The position numbers were made by a program, and so were the translations under genes. A DNA stretch of 64,000 nt from Angiostrongylus vasorum. Lineage: Eukaryota > Nematoda > Chromadorea > Rhabditida > Metastrongylidae. Position 1 is the first letter of the stretch, and every line of letters begins with the position of its first letter. Of the stretch, positions 22,801 to 34,424 are shown piece after piece. The DNA lies in the NCBI GenBank assembly GCA_018806985.1, contig JADANN010000364.1:682001-746000 (forward strand). Reading direction: 5' to 3'. The notes below the pieces were generated by a model. The model was not told where the DNA came from. It did no database searches and was given only the letters and a program-made list of their open reading frames with translations.

Positions 22801-25335
22801 ACATAAGAACACAAAGTGGAGGATTTTGAAGTAAAAGTTACGATCCTAGCGAAGAAATCGAAAACACCAGCGCGCAAAACTCTCGAAGCATTCTCGGTGA
22901 ATTCCATGAATCCGAAAAATGAACTGCGGGGACGAATTCCTCATAATCACGCGTGATACTGAACAATATTTAAGACTTATTTTAATGTGAGAGGCATATT
23001 ATGCTTCCATTTGAACTTTGTGCGGCTGGTCCCCACGTGACATACTCAGTGGAAGGAAGACTCAAAGAAAAAAGATGAGGTTACGAACAAGTTATTTTGT
23101 TTCCAAAGCGACTGGAATTTTGGTTTGGCCCTTTTTTCTGTTTGGTTATAGAGGTGTTTGGCTGGGTAGATTGCAGTCAGCTTGACCTTTCCAGGCTCTA
23201 AAGAAAGCATAATCTACCGAAACGTCAACTTCATCATAATAAAGTAATAAAATGACATCTCCTGCTTGCTTAAGAAGAGTATGAAGAGCTACCATCCAAT
23301 TTAAAAACATGTTCACAGTTGCGTGAGTAATCTAGGAATAAAAAACGAAACCATTAAGGATAAAACACGGGTGATGTTGATTAGGCACTCCATCTCTTCA
23401 AATATTCGTGAATGTGCATATGGATCATTCTCTCTCCGAGTCCTTGTTTAAAACCACACGGACTTACAGCACATTTTTCGTATTCAAGGTATGCCCACTA
23501 CAAATAGCCGAAGTCTAAGCCAGTCCAAGCCAGTGGCGCTAGCAAAAGCGCTAAAATATTTCTTCTACCACTAAGACTCCTGCCGATTACCAGGGAACTA
23601 AGCAAGCCAACAGTCTTTGCATTCATCAATTAACATTCACACAATGTATTTTGGTGGCATTTTCTGGAGTACTCATAAATGAGTGCAAATAGAAGATATA
23701 CAAAGACGGAGAAGTACAGCCAGCGTATGCTGCGAAAAGAACTACCAAACGGTGACAGTGACGTAGTTGACAGTATACCACACTTTTTCTCTTAACAAAT
23801 AAAAACTGAAAATATTCCAAAATATGGAACGGTAGATAGAAGGAAATAAGGACCTGGAATAAAAAAATGAGTGGAAAAAAATGGAAAAGAGAGAGAGGAA
23901 AGGTAGAAGGGAAAACCATAATATAGCGCGAAAAAGCATGTTAATAGGGATGGCCAATCGAAAGAACGGAGGACCGTATGCACTGAGTTCGGTGTATACC
24001 ACTGCTGCCTGGGAAAAATTAGGCGTAACCGCGAATGTGTTAAGGAGCACAAAGCAGAGGTCCATACATCGAAATAGACCTACAATCGTGGCATATGAGC
24101 AGCATTGTTGAGGTTCATATCTGTAACAACTTGACGTACAACGCTCCAAAGAGTCTTCAGTAAGTCATATAAATGTGAAGCGCGCTGGAAAATAACAATA
24201 TAGTGATCAGCGAAACGTGTAGAATTGAACTCGTCTAACTCTACGCGGGCATATTTCACTATTTCCCTACAAATAGTAATTTAGTAGAACGACGACAAAC
24301 AGATATGAAATCTTTAATACTTTCTATTAATACGATGAGATAACCTTACTTATTCAATGCTAAGCGAGAACCAAACTTATGAAAAGACTTTCTATATTTC
24401 AACAAAGTAAAACCGGTGGGGAAAGTTTTAAAAATCTGCTACATTTTTACTATAACAATAAGGTAGACTCTATGAAATGGTCCGACTATCGCGGATACTA
24501 AATTTGTGATAACGAGGCAGATCAAGAACGTAAGGGATTTTAAGCAGTCTACAACATGAAATCCTTCCAGCAGTTTACTGCCTCATCGTGGCTGGGAGGT
24601 GTTCCTGGGTGTCGGGCCGCGATGTACAGCGAGAGGATTCAAATCCCGCCAGAGTTTCCCAAGGTGAGAAAAAGTCTGGAGTTTCCACTGAGGAGTGCGG
24701 CTAAGAGTAAACCAATGCCAGGATCCATCACTGTCCTTGTATCAAACTAGTCGCATGGTGGCAAATCTCCCTCTGATCCACAAGGCGGCGACTGCCTGTG
24801 GTGGTGAAGAGCTGGGCTTACTCTGGCTAGGCTGATTTCGAGACTCCGGGAAATCGCAATAGCTAAACCTGGAAAACTCCGAAAAAATGAAAATTGTGCT
24901 AGGTCCTGCACAACCAGTGAAGACGGGCCATCCAGGTAAATAAGTACAACATGAAATTAAGTCCTGAAATGTTTAAAAATTATAAAAGAAGAACAAGTTC
25001 CAGGTCAAGAAAAACTATCAAGAAAATCTCTACAACTAAGAACCTACTCAGAGTCCGTATGCAGTAGCGCTCTTACAAGTGAAAAACGAATCGTCTTTGC
25101 AGGAATACGAAAACCCATCGTATAACAGAAGTCCAATAAACAACGTAGCGGTCGACTCCGGCCAACACATGCCATATTTTCGAACTCATCATAAAAACTA
25201 CTAATAACCTTAAAAACAAAAGCAATAAGTCAACATAATAAACCACGTGACGTCATGAATAAACAGTATTGTTACCTTGTTATAAATTTCAGATGGTTTA
25301 ACAAGATTTCCTGCTGCTCCTGACCTTTGATTAGC
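19845..25335 (-). CDS. 3' exons of the USP25/28-type deubiquitinase gene (C-terminal helical region)
   Basis: Minus-strand exons, in order: 25335-25276 (ANQRSGAAGNLVKPSEIYNK), 25208-25077 (VISSFYDEFENMACVGRSRP), 24184-24084 (RASHLYDLLKTLWSVVRQVV), 24008-about 23917 (QQWYTPNSVHTVLRSFDW), possibly near 23331, 22367-22268 (SWKAVESNVKMLSMVRAVTK), 22156-22079, 21489-21357 (TIFATVVQFLVDRVAPRED), 20390-20299, 20175-20080 and the last exon 19988-19845 ending in TAG. The last six exons join in consistent phase. The sequence is helix-rich, with no domain I can name. I assign it to the upstream catalytic gene because strand, phase and absence of an intervening start agree. The junction between about 23917 and 22367 is not phase-resolved. 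A separate gene is the alternative. Introns hold two Penelope-like copies and one family B copy. Confidence 0.65.
20520..21235 (+). mobile_element. Penelope-like remnant C, with 3' tail
   Basis: It resembles the copy at 14210-15890 from the GATTACGTACAACGCAAAATTG region through the GIY-YIG area (about 20640-20740, now broken) to the LDKFQKSRKKP-like end. A tail at 21085-21235 carries the CTTCCCAGGCCCTAAAGACG block. It is inserted antisense in an intron of the deubiquitinase gene. Confidence 0.65.
21550..21640. repeat. Imperfect AAT/AAC trinucleotide repeat
   Basis: The run is AATAATAATAACAGCAATAA-like, grading into AACGGTAACGAC units. It is intronic. Confidence 0.85.
22640..23285 (+). mobile_element. 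Penelope-like remnant D, with 3' tail
   Basis: A GIY-YIG-like remnant at about 22680-22760 (broken KACGRKHWRLDRPLCVR-type reading) is followed by the conserved 3' coding end. A tail at 23120-23285 holds CTTTCCAGGCTCTAAAGAAA and CCGAAACGTCAACTT. It lies in an intron of the minus-strand deubiquitinase gene. Confidence 0.65.
24575..24950 (-). repeat. Interspersed element family B, copy 4
   Basis: It is nearly complete, from CTGCCTCATCGTGGCTGGG to CAGTGAAGACGGGCCATCCA. It is intronic to the deubiquitinase gene and sits in the same orientation as that gene's transcription. Confidence 0.8.
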
Positions 25336-25452
25336 CTGTAAGACATGCAAATAACATGAAAAAAGACGCAAAGAACTTTGCAAAGTAGGAAATTATCAGG
25401 ATCTAAGCAAGAAAACAATACCAAAAGTCAATTAAAGAACCACTCACGCAAC

Positions 25453-28400
25453 TAACATTGGCTTGAGGACATTGCGATACATGAGCTTTGCCTGATTATC
25501 GATTACAACCTCATGAGTAATTGTGGGTGGATAGGTTGTCTTGTTGAATTCAAGAAGAGAGTATAACTTGAAAGCAACGACTTGAACATTGTAATTTCTA
25601 ATGATAAAGTCTGGAACATAGTCAGAGAGAATGTATTCCTCACTTTTCGTTTTTCGATCTCAAAAGCAGACTCGTCGAACCATGGATCACAGTAGAATTT
25701 CAAGGATACTGCGAGATTTTCTGGATCAGGGACTGCCTGAGAATAGCTTAAGCTCGTAAATATTAATCCATGCGTAGTCTCAGTGGAAATAACGTCAGGT
25801 GATTTGGAATTCTGACAGATATTTAGGGTGTAAAAACTAATACATTTATTAGTATTCTACAAGTTTGTCGAATTAATGGGAAAATTACCAATGGGAACAG
25901 AAACTTAAAAATATGTGTTTCATAATTGTACAACATACCTTTTCTACAGGAGTGCCAGTCAACAGATCCGTTTCAGTGAACGGCAGTGAAGGTGGAGACA
26001 GCTCACTACCTCGATCATCACTAGGCACATCGTACATTTCTTCGTTGCCCTTCCCATCTTCATTCTGAGTGCACCGATAACGCTCCACTTCCGATTCCAG
26101 ATGTGCGTTTTCGTTTTCCACTTGCTTTCGGATGTCATCATTCAGAAAGAAGGATGCTGGAGTATCACTCGAAAAAAGCCATGGCTCCGCAGCAGAGCTG
26201 ACATACAGAAGGAAATAAGCAGAAGTAGTTCGAGTTCCTCCGATAGCTTCTGTCTCAATATCACTCCATGTGGCACACTCAACTCTTTGGTCGTTAAACT
26301 TCTCCCACTGCATATCATTATTTCCTTTTCTGACGTAAGCCCAATAATGGCCAGCGTTGGCATGGCCTTGGTGGATAGCCACTGCATGAAGCTGAAATCT
26401 GTGCCGTTTCAAATCATCTCGCTCGTAGATCTCGTCGATCATTTTGACCAATTCTGCTTCACGGGCACATAATTGATTGTGTCTTTCCGAAAGCTCTACG
26501 ACAGAGTTCTCCAATTCCTCCAGAAATTTCGAAAGATTTTGAAGATTCGATGAAATTGGAGTGACAGGAGGTCTATCTTCCACAAACGACTGCATTTTGC
26601 CAGCAGGTACTGTCCATCCCAAAGGTATCACCGTCGTTCCCTCATCCATAATTTCACTTTCCGAGTTTTGTCCTTTCGCAAATTGAAGCGTAGCTTTTAA
26701 AATACTCACAATTTTATCAGTGCGATCACCAATGGGGAATTCATTGAGTCCCTTCAACTCAGCACGCACACTGGCCAGCTCACTACGAAGGATGTTCCTC
26801 TTCTCTCGAATAGCGCTGATGCTTTCATAGTTGCTCGCCATGTAACGATCCATAAAGATTGTGCGAGGAAAGTGAAACCTCATATTCAATTTCTCTGTTT
26901 CACCTTTCGAACCGTTGAAAAAGTAGCGACCCAATGAGAAAATTAGGACCGCAGGCAAAGATTCAAACCAAGGCTCTTTCCCGGAATCATTAAGAAATTG
27001 ATGAGCTTCAAGGGCATCGTGAAGGTTTCCATGAGAAACTTGAACAGGAAATAATGAGGTATACTCCAGTTTGTTCCAAGAATTCGCCACATCATTTCGG
27101 GCTCGTTCCACTTGAAACCCATGGAATAGTGCATGAATCCAATCAAGATGTGAACTACGAAGGCTATCATTCGACGGCTGGTCATTTTTATTGATATCTT
27201 GAATAGTTTGAGGGTTTGACTCGGTATCCATACTGACAGAACTTGTTTCAACAGGGGAAAGCGAAGAAATTTCTACGGCCTCTGAGCTATGACTAGTTTC
27301 AAACGATGAACAACGTTCCTTAGGTTGGACATCCTCAATAATAGTTTCCGATGCAGAAACAGCAGCCAGTCCTTTCTCCATCCATTCCATTAAATTAGAC
27401 ATCATCTCCGAAGCATCCTGTTGGCGACCAAGAATGACATCACTCTTGCTGCGAGCTGCTAATGCACTGACGACTTTAAGGGCTTCTGAAGGATCGATGT
27501 ACCGTTTATTCCCCAAATCCATGCACGCGAACAGGTAACGCATCTGTTCCACCAGATCAAGCTCCGTGAGTTCGGATCTCTGTGAGGTCTCCTTTTTGTC
27601 CGACGGTGAGCTTCGTGAGCCATGCTCGTACACAATTCGACGAAAACGAGGCAAATGAAAGAGCAGCTGAGCGACAACATTGAACCAGCACGTGTTACCC
27701 GTGTTGTGCAGACCAACCGATACTCCTTCTTTTCTTAACAACTCCTCAGGATTCGATGGTAGAGATGAAACATAGGAGCGGTTTCCGGATGGTCCTTGTG
27801 AGATTAGGGACTCAGCTATGGCTTTTTCAATATCGCTCAGCTCCCTTTCCTCCGCTGCAGATGGTACACCGTGCACTGTCGTAGCTGTGTATGCCGCTGA
27901 GCTCGTAGATGAAACAGGAACCGAATGTCCTGCACCTCCTTGTGGCATTTCTGCCGCCGCTTCTTCGATTGTTTGTGCTGGCTCGAAAAGACATCCCTGT
28001 GCCTTAATCAGTAGCCATTAAAAAATCGTACTGGCAGTTCCTGTATTGCTTAGCTTCAATACTAATGCATCATACCACTAATTTATGTTTACTTGAGCAG
28101 GAGTACCCAGAACGCAGTAGTATATTAAGCAGCTTGAACCACAAAGATAGGATAAAAAAGTATAAAGCTCTCGGTGTTGATCAATTCCTGAGGGACGCGC
28201 CATGCATTCGACTCCACTAAGCATCACTGGAGGTGACTGAATGCACATCTGGCCTTTACAATGACTCGCGATTATCTACCGATGTATCGAAATAATGCTG
28301 CTATCCTCCCAGACAAGTCTGGTAGCAATTTGCCGAGCTCGGAGGGATGAAGGGCTTGGTGAGCCTGTGCACGGGGTTCGATCTCATGTGTATTGCAGTG

Positions 28401-29979
28401 CGCCTCCAAACGCTACACGCGTATCTATCAGAAAGATAAGCTACACGTAAATATAGCAATATACTTCATAGCTGATAGCAAGAAAATATTATAAATAAAG
28501 TCAGTGTTCCAAATTAAACAAAAACTTCTATTTTCAGTGGCGCAGTGTATAACAAGCGAGCTCCAGAAAGGGTAATCGTGGTTAGATGTGGCCTGGGGTC
28601 CAAGTTTTGTGAATATCTCAGTATCGTTGTAGTTCTGTTTTCCGTTAATGGACTGCTTACCTCACAGTAGCACTACAGGAAATGAATCCGCTTTTCCTAT
28701 TATTGCAAAAAGTATATGATGTCAAAAATGCACAGAAATCATGTCATATAAAGCGACCTCTTGTGACAACTCAACCTAATCGTCCAGTAGAAAGGCATAA
28801 TTCCTTACCAAACAACTAAGAACAAGAAGTAAGTGGACCGGACTCTAATGGAAAAGCAGTGGAAACTCACAGGACGAGGTGTCTGCGAACGCTGCTCCTC
28901 CTTTTTGGTCGCATTGTTCAATTCATCCATATAAACACCAACTACCTCTTGCAAATAATCTTCTTCGTTGCTTGTTCTCTGAGATCGCAACCTCGGATGC
29001 TAAATTCGACAACTTAAAAAACTCGATCAAAACAGGAACTTCTCGAAAAAAACAACAACTATTCGTTTATGCGTGAATGCACACTGAAGCAAATCAAGAT
29101 TCAAGACTCAGTCGAAATATAGTTTGAAAACAACCATTAAAAGAAACACTGGCGTCAACTGAGCTAAACAAAACATTTCTAGGAGATAAATTTTGTCCAT
29201 ATATGTTCGTCAACCTCCCAACGCTATACCGTCTCATCGTGGCTGGGAGGTGTTCCTGGGTATCGTGTTCCGATGTAAAGCTGGGGGGATCTATGGCCCC
29301 AGCAGGATCTTCCAAGCTGAGAAGGAGCCCGGCGTTTCCATTAGGAAGCTCAGCGAAGAATAAGCCAGTACCAAGACCCACCACCGTTCTAGTATCAAAA
29401 CAGTCGCTTGGTGGCAAATTTCTGTAACCCATGAGGGCGACTGCCTGTAGTGATGGCGACCTGGGTCAGACTTTGGCCTGGCTGTTTTTGGGACTCCAAA
29501 GAAAAGCAATGGCTAAACCAGCAAAATTCCATCACACTGAGGCCTGCACAACCAGTGAAGACGGGCCATCGATGTATCCAAGCAAGTATATGTCCATCAA
29601 TACCAAATGAAAACAATTACGTTAAGAGAACTAACCCTGATTGCTTTCAAACATAAATCTTCGTCAAAGTCCGATGAACCCAGAAAGGATCGTATATGTT
29701 CAATGGTACACTGTTCTTCGACAGACGGTCCACCGCCAGTCTAAAAATTTTAAAACTTGATTTCCTTCTTAAAAAGCATACTTCCACTGCAAGCCATTTT
29801 TAGGGCAACATTAAGCTCGTCGCACGTTATGAAGACAGTTTTTGCAAGGTAACGTAAATCTCCGAGATGACACTCACCTCACGAAATGTAACTGCTAAGG
29901 GTGTGTTTGATTTAGCACTATAGGCTGGAGGTGGTGATTTAACGGGCGCGAACAACGGTGGTTGTGCCTTGTGACTCAT
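25453..29979 (-). CDS. USP25/USP28-type ubiquitin carboxyl-terminal hydrolase, catalytic half
   Basis: This is a cysteine protease that removes ubiquitin from proteins. Exons: 29979-29878 (start ATG at 29977-29979), 29740-29636, 28999-28871, 27996-25939 (686 codons) and 25811-about 25453. All listed junctions are phase 0. The large exon carries a UIM-like helix (ELSDIEKAIAESLIS), the Cys box NTGNTCWFN with the catalytic Cys codon near 27688-27690, a His box HQGHANAGHYWAYV with His near 26347, and the following WEKFNDQRVE. A long insert separates the two boxes, as in USP25/28. The exon at 25811-25453 switches reading frame once at a T-run at 25650-25654. Its donor is uncertain: TTA before GTTGCG keeps phase, while a better GTGAGT 5 nt on does not. 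Assignment to the USP25/28 branch is by motif resemblance. Confidence 0.9.
28155..28430 (-). mobile_element. SINE family A
   Basis: This minus-strand copy lies in the intron between the 28999-28871 and 27996-25939 deubiquitinase exons. The body is well conserved and the head near 28380-28430 is degraded. Confidence 0.8.
28540..28680 (+). repeat. tRNA-headed element family C, fragment
   Basis: GTGGCGCAGTGTATAACAAG resembles a tRNA box A. It is followed by the family block GTGAATATCTCAGTATCGTT, also seen at 62341-62365 and, inverted, at 31240-31262. Confidence 0.45.
29205..29590 (-). repeat. Interspersed element family B, copy 5
   Basis: It is nearly complete, from CTCCCAACGCTATACCGTC to CAGTGAAGACGGGCCATCGA. 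It lies in the intron between the second and third deubiquitinase exons. Confidence 0.8.
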
Positions 29980-30059
29980 TTCAGGCACCTTAACTGTACA
30001 TAATTCTAACGCGATCAGAATCCTTAGTATATAAAGAAATCGATTACACGATCTCAAAG

Positions 30060-30590
30060 ACTTTAAGAAGAATGAAAAGTAGTGGCATGAGAGTCACACA
30101 GGTACACGGATATGAGGGCAGGAAGTCCTCATCTTCCACAAGACGATCAGTCTGTACCGGACAACTGACACAAAAAAGCACATAGAAGGGATAAAATCTA
30201 GAAAATATTGACACCAATGTTTATTAACTGCGTATAAAATCGACCGAGAAAGAAAAAAAACGCGCATAGCAATGCCCACAATTGCAACGAGTCCACATAT
30301 TGTCTTTGGAGCGCACAATGACAATCCGATGGAAGAACGACACGCACATTCCCGAGAAGGAATCTTAACAGGTGTCCGTTCGAAAGCGGTTATAGCCCAT
30401 CTGCTGCCCATCTTCAAAGGAACATTTTCGTGGTCAGTAGTTTTTGACAGCCAGTGACGGAAAAGAATGATTTTACCAGTGTTTTATAAAGGATGGCTTA
30501 GAAGTCTGTTAATGGGTAATAAATTGTTAGTGATAACACTTCATCGTTCCACCTAGTACCACATATCAATCGCCTATCGTCATGCCGAAC
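30060..30590. other. 5' flank of the deubiquitinase gene
   Basis: It lies upstream of the minus-strand start at 29979. No clear promoter element was recognised. A TACAG just before the ATG (about 29992-29996) could serve as a trans-splice acceptor. Confidence 0.3.
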
Positions 30591-30825
30591 GTCGAGTGCT
30601 CCCAGTCGGCCGTCAGGAAGTCATCCATTTTTTCCATGTCTCATGCAAGAGTAGCCCAGTGAGTTCAGCATGCTGTAGAAACTCGTTGAGCATGATATCC
30701 TTGCATCGGGTTCGTGTTCTTCTTGCAGTACGTTTGACATCCGGAGGAATCCAGTGGCTAACGGCTCTTGTCCATCGGTTGTTATTCACAGTCAATTGGT
30801 ATCGGACCCAACGTTCCACCTAGTG
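30590..30825 (-). mobile_element. RTE-type non-LTR retrotransposon, 3' ORF fragment
   Basis: The minus-strand ORF includes NNNRWTRAVSHWIPPDVKRT followed by a basic RRTRTRCKDI stretch. This resembles the C-terminal tail of RTE-clade reverse-transcriptase ORFs (a DNRWTR...W.P...KR-type pattern). It is a short fragment only. Confidence 0.55.
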
Positions 30826-30864
30826 TGGTGTTCTATTTGAGAAAAAAAAATGAAACTAACTTGA

Positions 30865-31330
30865 AAAACTAAGGTGATGCTAAGATATTTGCAAAAACTC
30901 CGAACCGTAGGCGTCTGCGCTGGGGAACGAACGCGCTAATGTCCTCTCCGGAGACTAACGCGTTAACCACCACACCATGCGGGTCCTTCGTTTCGCCTAT
31001 CTCTCAACTAGTTCTCAACGGGTTGATCTGGGGAGCCCAAATCGACAACGAACCTAGTTAAGCTGAGGCTGAAGTCAAAATCACAATCCTAACCTTTTTA
31101 TTTGCTGCCTACTTTTTAATTTTTAACGACAGGGTATCATGTGAAATACAACTAAGCTGATGCTGAGATATTTGCAAAACTCCGGACCGCAGGTATCTGC
31201 GGTGGGGGAACGAACGCGCTAAAAACGAACCGGAGTTTTGCAAATATCTCAGCATCATCTTAGTTGTATTTCACATGATACCCTGCCGTTAAAAATTAAA
31301 AGTAGGCAGCAAATAAAAAGGTTAAAAATG
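30865..31330. repeat. Family C elements with a perfect-looking inverted repeat of about 98 bp
   Basis: One family C unit lies at about 30865-31085. It is followed by arms 31092-31190 and 31228-31326 that are reverse complements (GACAGGGTATCATGTGAAAT against ATTTCACATGATACCCTGCC), separated by about 37 bp. The units include tRNA-like text GAACGAACGCGCTAA and TAACGCGTTAACCACCACAC. Confidence 0.7.
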
Positions 31331-31429
31331 GTATACATATATAAACAATGTACCTTTCGAATAGAAGAGGCAAGCACTGCTAGCGTTAAGCTGCCTGGGA
31401 AGCTTGCAAAAACAAGTGAGAGAAGGAAC

Positions 31430-31700
31430 AGGATAACAAAGGGTAAGGCTCTCTGCGTTGATCAGTCGCTGAAGGACGCGCCATGAACTCGACTTCATTA
31501 AGTACCGTTGGAGGTGATGGAATGCATATCTGGCCTTCACAATGACTCCCGGTGGCCTATCGATGTATCAAGCCGGTGCTGCTATCCTTTGAGACAAGTC
31601 TGGTACCAATCGGGAACCCCGGAGAGGTAAAGCCTTGGTGAGCCTTGTACGCGGGATCGAACCCATAGCGCCTCCGACCACTGTGCTACAAGCGCCCCTA
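31430..31700 (-). mobile_element. SINE family A
   Basis: This minus-strand copy has a recognisable head near 31650-31700 (GGGATCGAACCC-like box B on the plus strand) and the full body down to GCGTTGATCAGTCGC. Confidence 0.8.
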
Positions 31701-31971
31701 GTGAGAGAAGTACTGAATAATAGTAAGAATAGATAACTGCACATTCTATTCGGCTCCACGGCTTCCTCACACTATAACACATATTCAGGAAGTTTAACGC
31801 TATGACAACAGTATGAGAAGCGATCACTGTTCTCGAACGTGCGATTTGGAGGCGACAGAGAGAGCTCTCCGAGTGGTGAATTTAACAGAACTTCTAAGTG
31901 TTACTCAGGAGAAGAATACATGAATACAGGACATGTTGGGAGAACATATATTGATTAACACCTTTTTGGGA

Positions 31972-32221
31972 TTGTTAAGCTAACACGAGGTTGATAAAGA
32001 TGTTTATTCGCCTAACGTTTCGACATCTTCGTCTTCATCATAGCAGATGATCCCAGTCAATGGTCCACTGTCTTCGTCGTCGTATCGAGTTGGACACCAC
32101 CTGGAGGAGATGAACGACTGTGGACCATCGACTTGGATCATCGGCTATGATGAAGACGAAGACGTCGAAACGTTAGGCGAATAAACATCTTTATCAACCT
32201 CGTGTTAGCTTAACAATCCAA
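31972..32221. mobile_element. Foldback element, near-perfect palindrome
   Basis: Arms of about 85-100 bp start TTGTTAAGCTAACACGAGG and end with the exact complement CCTCGTGTTAGCTTAACAA. The centre, about 32050-32140, contains CTTCGTCGTCGTATCGAG. Each arm carries the same motif on opposite strands: ATGATGA, stem GACG/CGTC, GAAA, C, GTT, AGGCG. The invariant first C of the hammerhead core is A here. No coding capacity is present. Confidence 0.85.
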
Positions 32222-32329
32222 GAACCTATTGATTATCAGTACCGAAGTTAAATGACGGTCAGTTTGAAAAGCACATATTGATTACCGAGGTTAAAGGAAA
32301 GTCGATTTTTTGAACTATTGTTACTCTCT

Positions 32330-32620
32330 ATGCTAGCTAATAATGACACCGAGTGCTGCAGGATGTGCTGTTCTGCGAAGACAAGTTTTTACCTATGAAC
32401 AAGAGCCGCCCTATATGAAAAACCACTGTTTTGGCTCTTCATTCGAGCGGTGCTCCACCGGATTCGATTCGACTCGATAGGATCATGAATACCCACAGTG
32501 GAAGAAGGAAGAGCTGTGGGCCGTCGACTCGGATCAATCTGGTCTTGAGGAAGGCGATGTCGCCGAAATGTTAGCCGAATAAAGAATTTTTTTTAAATCA
32601 AGCTCGTTTTAGCTTACCAT
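32330..32620. mobile_element. Foldback-family element, partial and diverged
   Basis: The right arm at 32535-32620 has TTGAGGAAGGCGATGTCGCC, then GAAATGTTAGCCGAATAAAG, ending in GTTTTAGCTTACCATTCAA. The left arm near 32330-32420 is degraded. Confidence 0.6.
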
Positions 32621-32679
32621 TCAAAGAATATAAGTTCTAGGCTACAAAACACTGAGACATTTAGGGGTGTAGGGTTGCA

Positions 32680-32905
32680 TACAAGCGCAAGGATGCTAAG
32701 ATATGAGGAAAACTCGGAGCATCAAATGGATTTCGAACCAGCAGTTATCCTTTCTGAGGGCAGACGCGCTCCCACCACACCAACCGAACCCGCAACGTTG
32801 CCTTTGCCTCGGCAATTTTTTAAGGCTCCAAGTTTTGGGCATATCTCAACATTCTTGTGGTTAGTACTTCACGTAATACCCTGCCATCGAAAAGGAATAA
32901 GCAGT
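32680..32905. repeat. tRNA-headed element family C, copy
   Basis: It contains AAGGATGCTAAGATATGAGG, GGATTTCGAACC (box B-like) and GGCATATCTCAACATTCTTG, matching blocks at 30865-31045 and 46650-46880. Confidence 0.5.
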
Positions 32906-32959
32906 AAATGAACGTTAAGATACTCCTGCATGCAGGACATCGAGAATTGGATAGGCTGA

Positions 32960-33215
32960 AGATGATGGGCATACCAGAGACAGGCACAAGCCTTCCATCT
33001 CTCTGTGGTCAGCAAATTGGTACCATGCTTGTCTGGGAAGATAGTAGCAGTGGGTCGATACATCGATAGGCCACCGCGAGTCATTGTAAATGGCCATGAC
33101 CAAATATCCTTTCAATCATCTACAGTGATGCTTAATGAAGTCGAATGGATTGCGAATCCCTCAGGGATTGATCAACGCCGAGAGCTTTATCCTCTATCCT
33201 TTAACGCTGTTTAAA
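32960..33215 (+). mobile_element. SINE family A, 5'-truncated
   Basis: The body runs from AAGCCTTCCATCTCTCTGTG through CATCGATAGGCCACCGCGAG to GGATTGATCAACGCCGAGAG. The tRNA-like head is absent or unrecognisable. Confidence 0.8.
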
Positions 33216-33659
33216 AGGAAGCTCAGGGATTACTTGTGCTGTCTTTGTGTGGATTCCTGTCTGAACAGCTTAAAGTACTACGTGGATAAAGTCGGATAGA
33301 TTATTAAGGTGCTACCACATCAGCACTTCACATACACCCAGAAGCTCCGTCAGGATGTCGTATGCAACCTACCAGATATTTCCTCTCATTCCGTCCTTAT
33401 TCTTTATGGATTTCCTATGCTTCAATTTTATCAGCAGAGGTAAAAAATGCCTTATTTTTTATGCTCTTGTGTTATGCAAAGTGCTCAATAAATCGCTAGA
33501 CATGTCTGATATTTGAAAAAGGATACTGACACTGATAACGGATCACTGGAAAAATTTTCCCTCACAGAATATTAAACCATCATATATCATATAGTCGTTT
33601 TCACCGTATGACGATATCAATCCAGAGATCACAACGGATGTCTGACCATTCACAGTTGT

Positions 33660-33930
33660 GATGAGCCCTCGGCGTTGGTCAATCCCTGAGGGATGCTCCA
33701 TGCATTCGACTTCTTTAAGCATCGTTGGAGGTGACTGAATGCATATCTGGCTTTCACAATGACTCGCGATGGCCGCCCATGTATCGTGCCAGTGCCGCTA
33801 TTCTCCCAGACAAGTCTGCTACCAATCTGCCGAGCACGGCGGGATGGAGGGCTTGCCGGGCCAGGGACGTGGGGATTTACACCATGTGTATGTTGCAGGT
33901 CGACTCCAACCACTGCGCCACACGCACCCT
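33660..33930 (-). mobile_element. SINE family A
   Basis: This minus-strand copy is well conserved. The head is near 33900-33930 (GTGCGTGTGGCGCAGTGGTT on the minus strand). Confidence 0.85.
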
Positions 33931-34209
33931 TCGAAAAATTGCGGTACAAACAAAAAATGGGCTTTGAAGCTTTGCTGCTTATAAATATGACTACATGCTA
34001 CAATGACGCTCTTAGAACTTGTTTCTTTCTGCATAAGTACCGCCCACGTGTTTTGTCCCCGTTTCAAGCGCAGACTAGTGGTGTGGTTAGTGATGCAGTT
34101 CAACAGGGAGTAAGGTTCTGGTCTCGACCCTCTTCTCAAGGCTCTAGCTCACTCCACGTGGGAACACCTTTGCTCGGCTATTTCCAAGACTGCAAGGAGA
34201 ATAGATTAG

Positions 34210-34390
34210 CCAGCGTTCCCACCAGACATCTATAAAGACGACGAAGTCTTCAAGCAGCAGCCGAAACTACAAAGCAAGTGTTTGAAGACGTTTGTGGACG
34301 ACGAAGGCGAGGAAAACGAATCGAATACAAGAAGTTCTAGGATCCGCACAGTAGACGTGACAAAGGGCCACGTTATATAGAAAATACTAG
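34210..34390 (+). repeat. Family D element, 3' fragment
   Basis: GAATACAAGAAGTTCTAGGA followed by a CGCACAGTAGACGTGA block matches the 3' end of the elements at 10150-10545 and 40510-40870. It is followed by an AATAAT-rich run at 34386-34420. Confidence 0.55.
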
Positions 34391-34424
34391 TAATAATAAT
34401 AATAATGATAAATAATAAATACTT

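Noticed and set aside
23626..23919. Hydrophobic minus-strand ORFs after the exon at 24008-23917
   Set aside because: They read through a likely donor (TATTATG before GTTTTCC) into a T- and C-rich intron.
29094..29432. 112-residue minus-strand ORF and similar ORFs at 62358-62837 and 41043-41396
   Set aside because: All are translations of family B elements.
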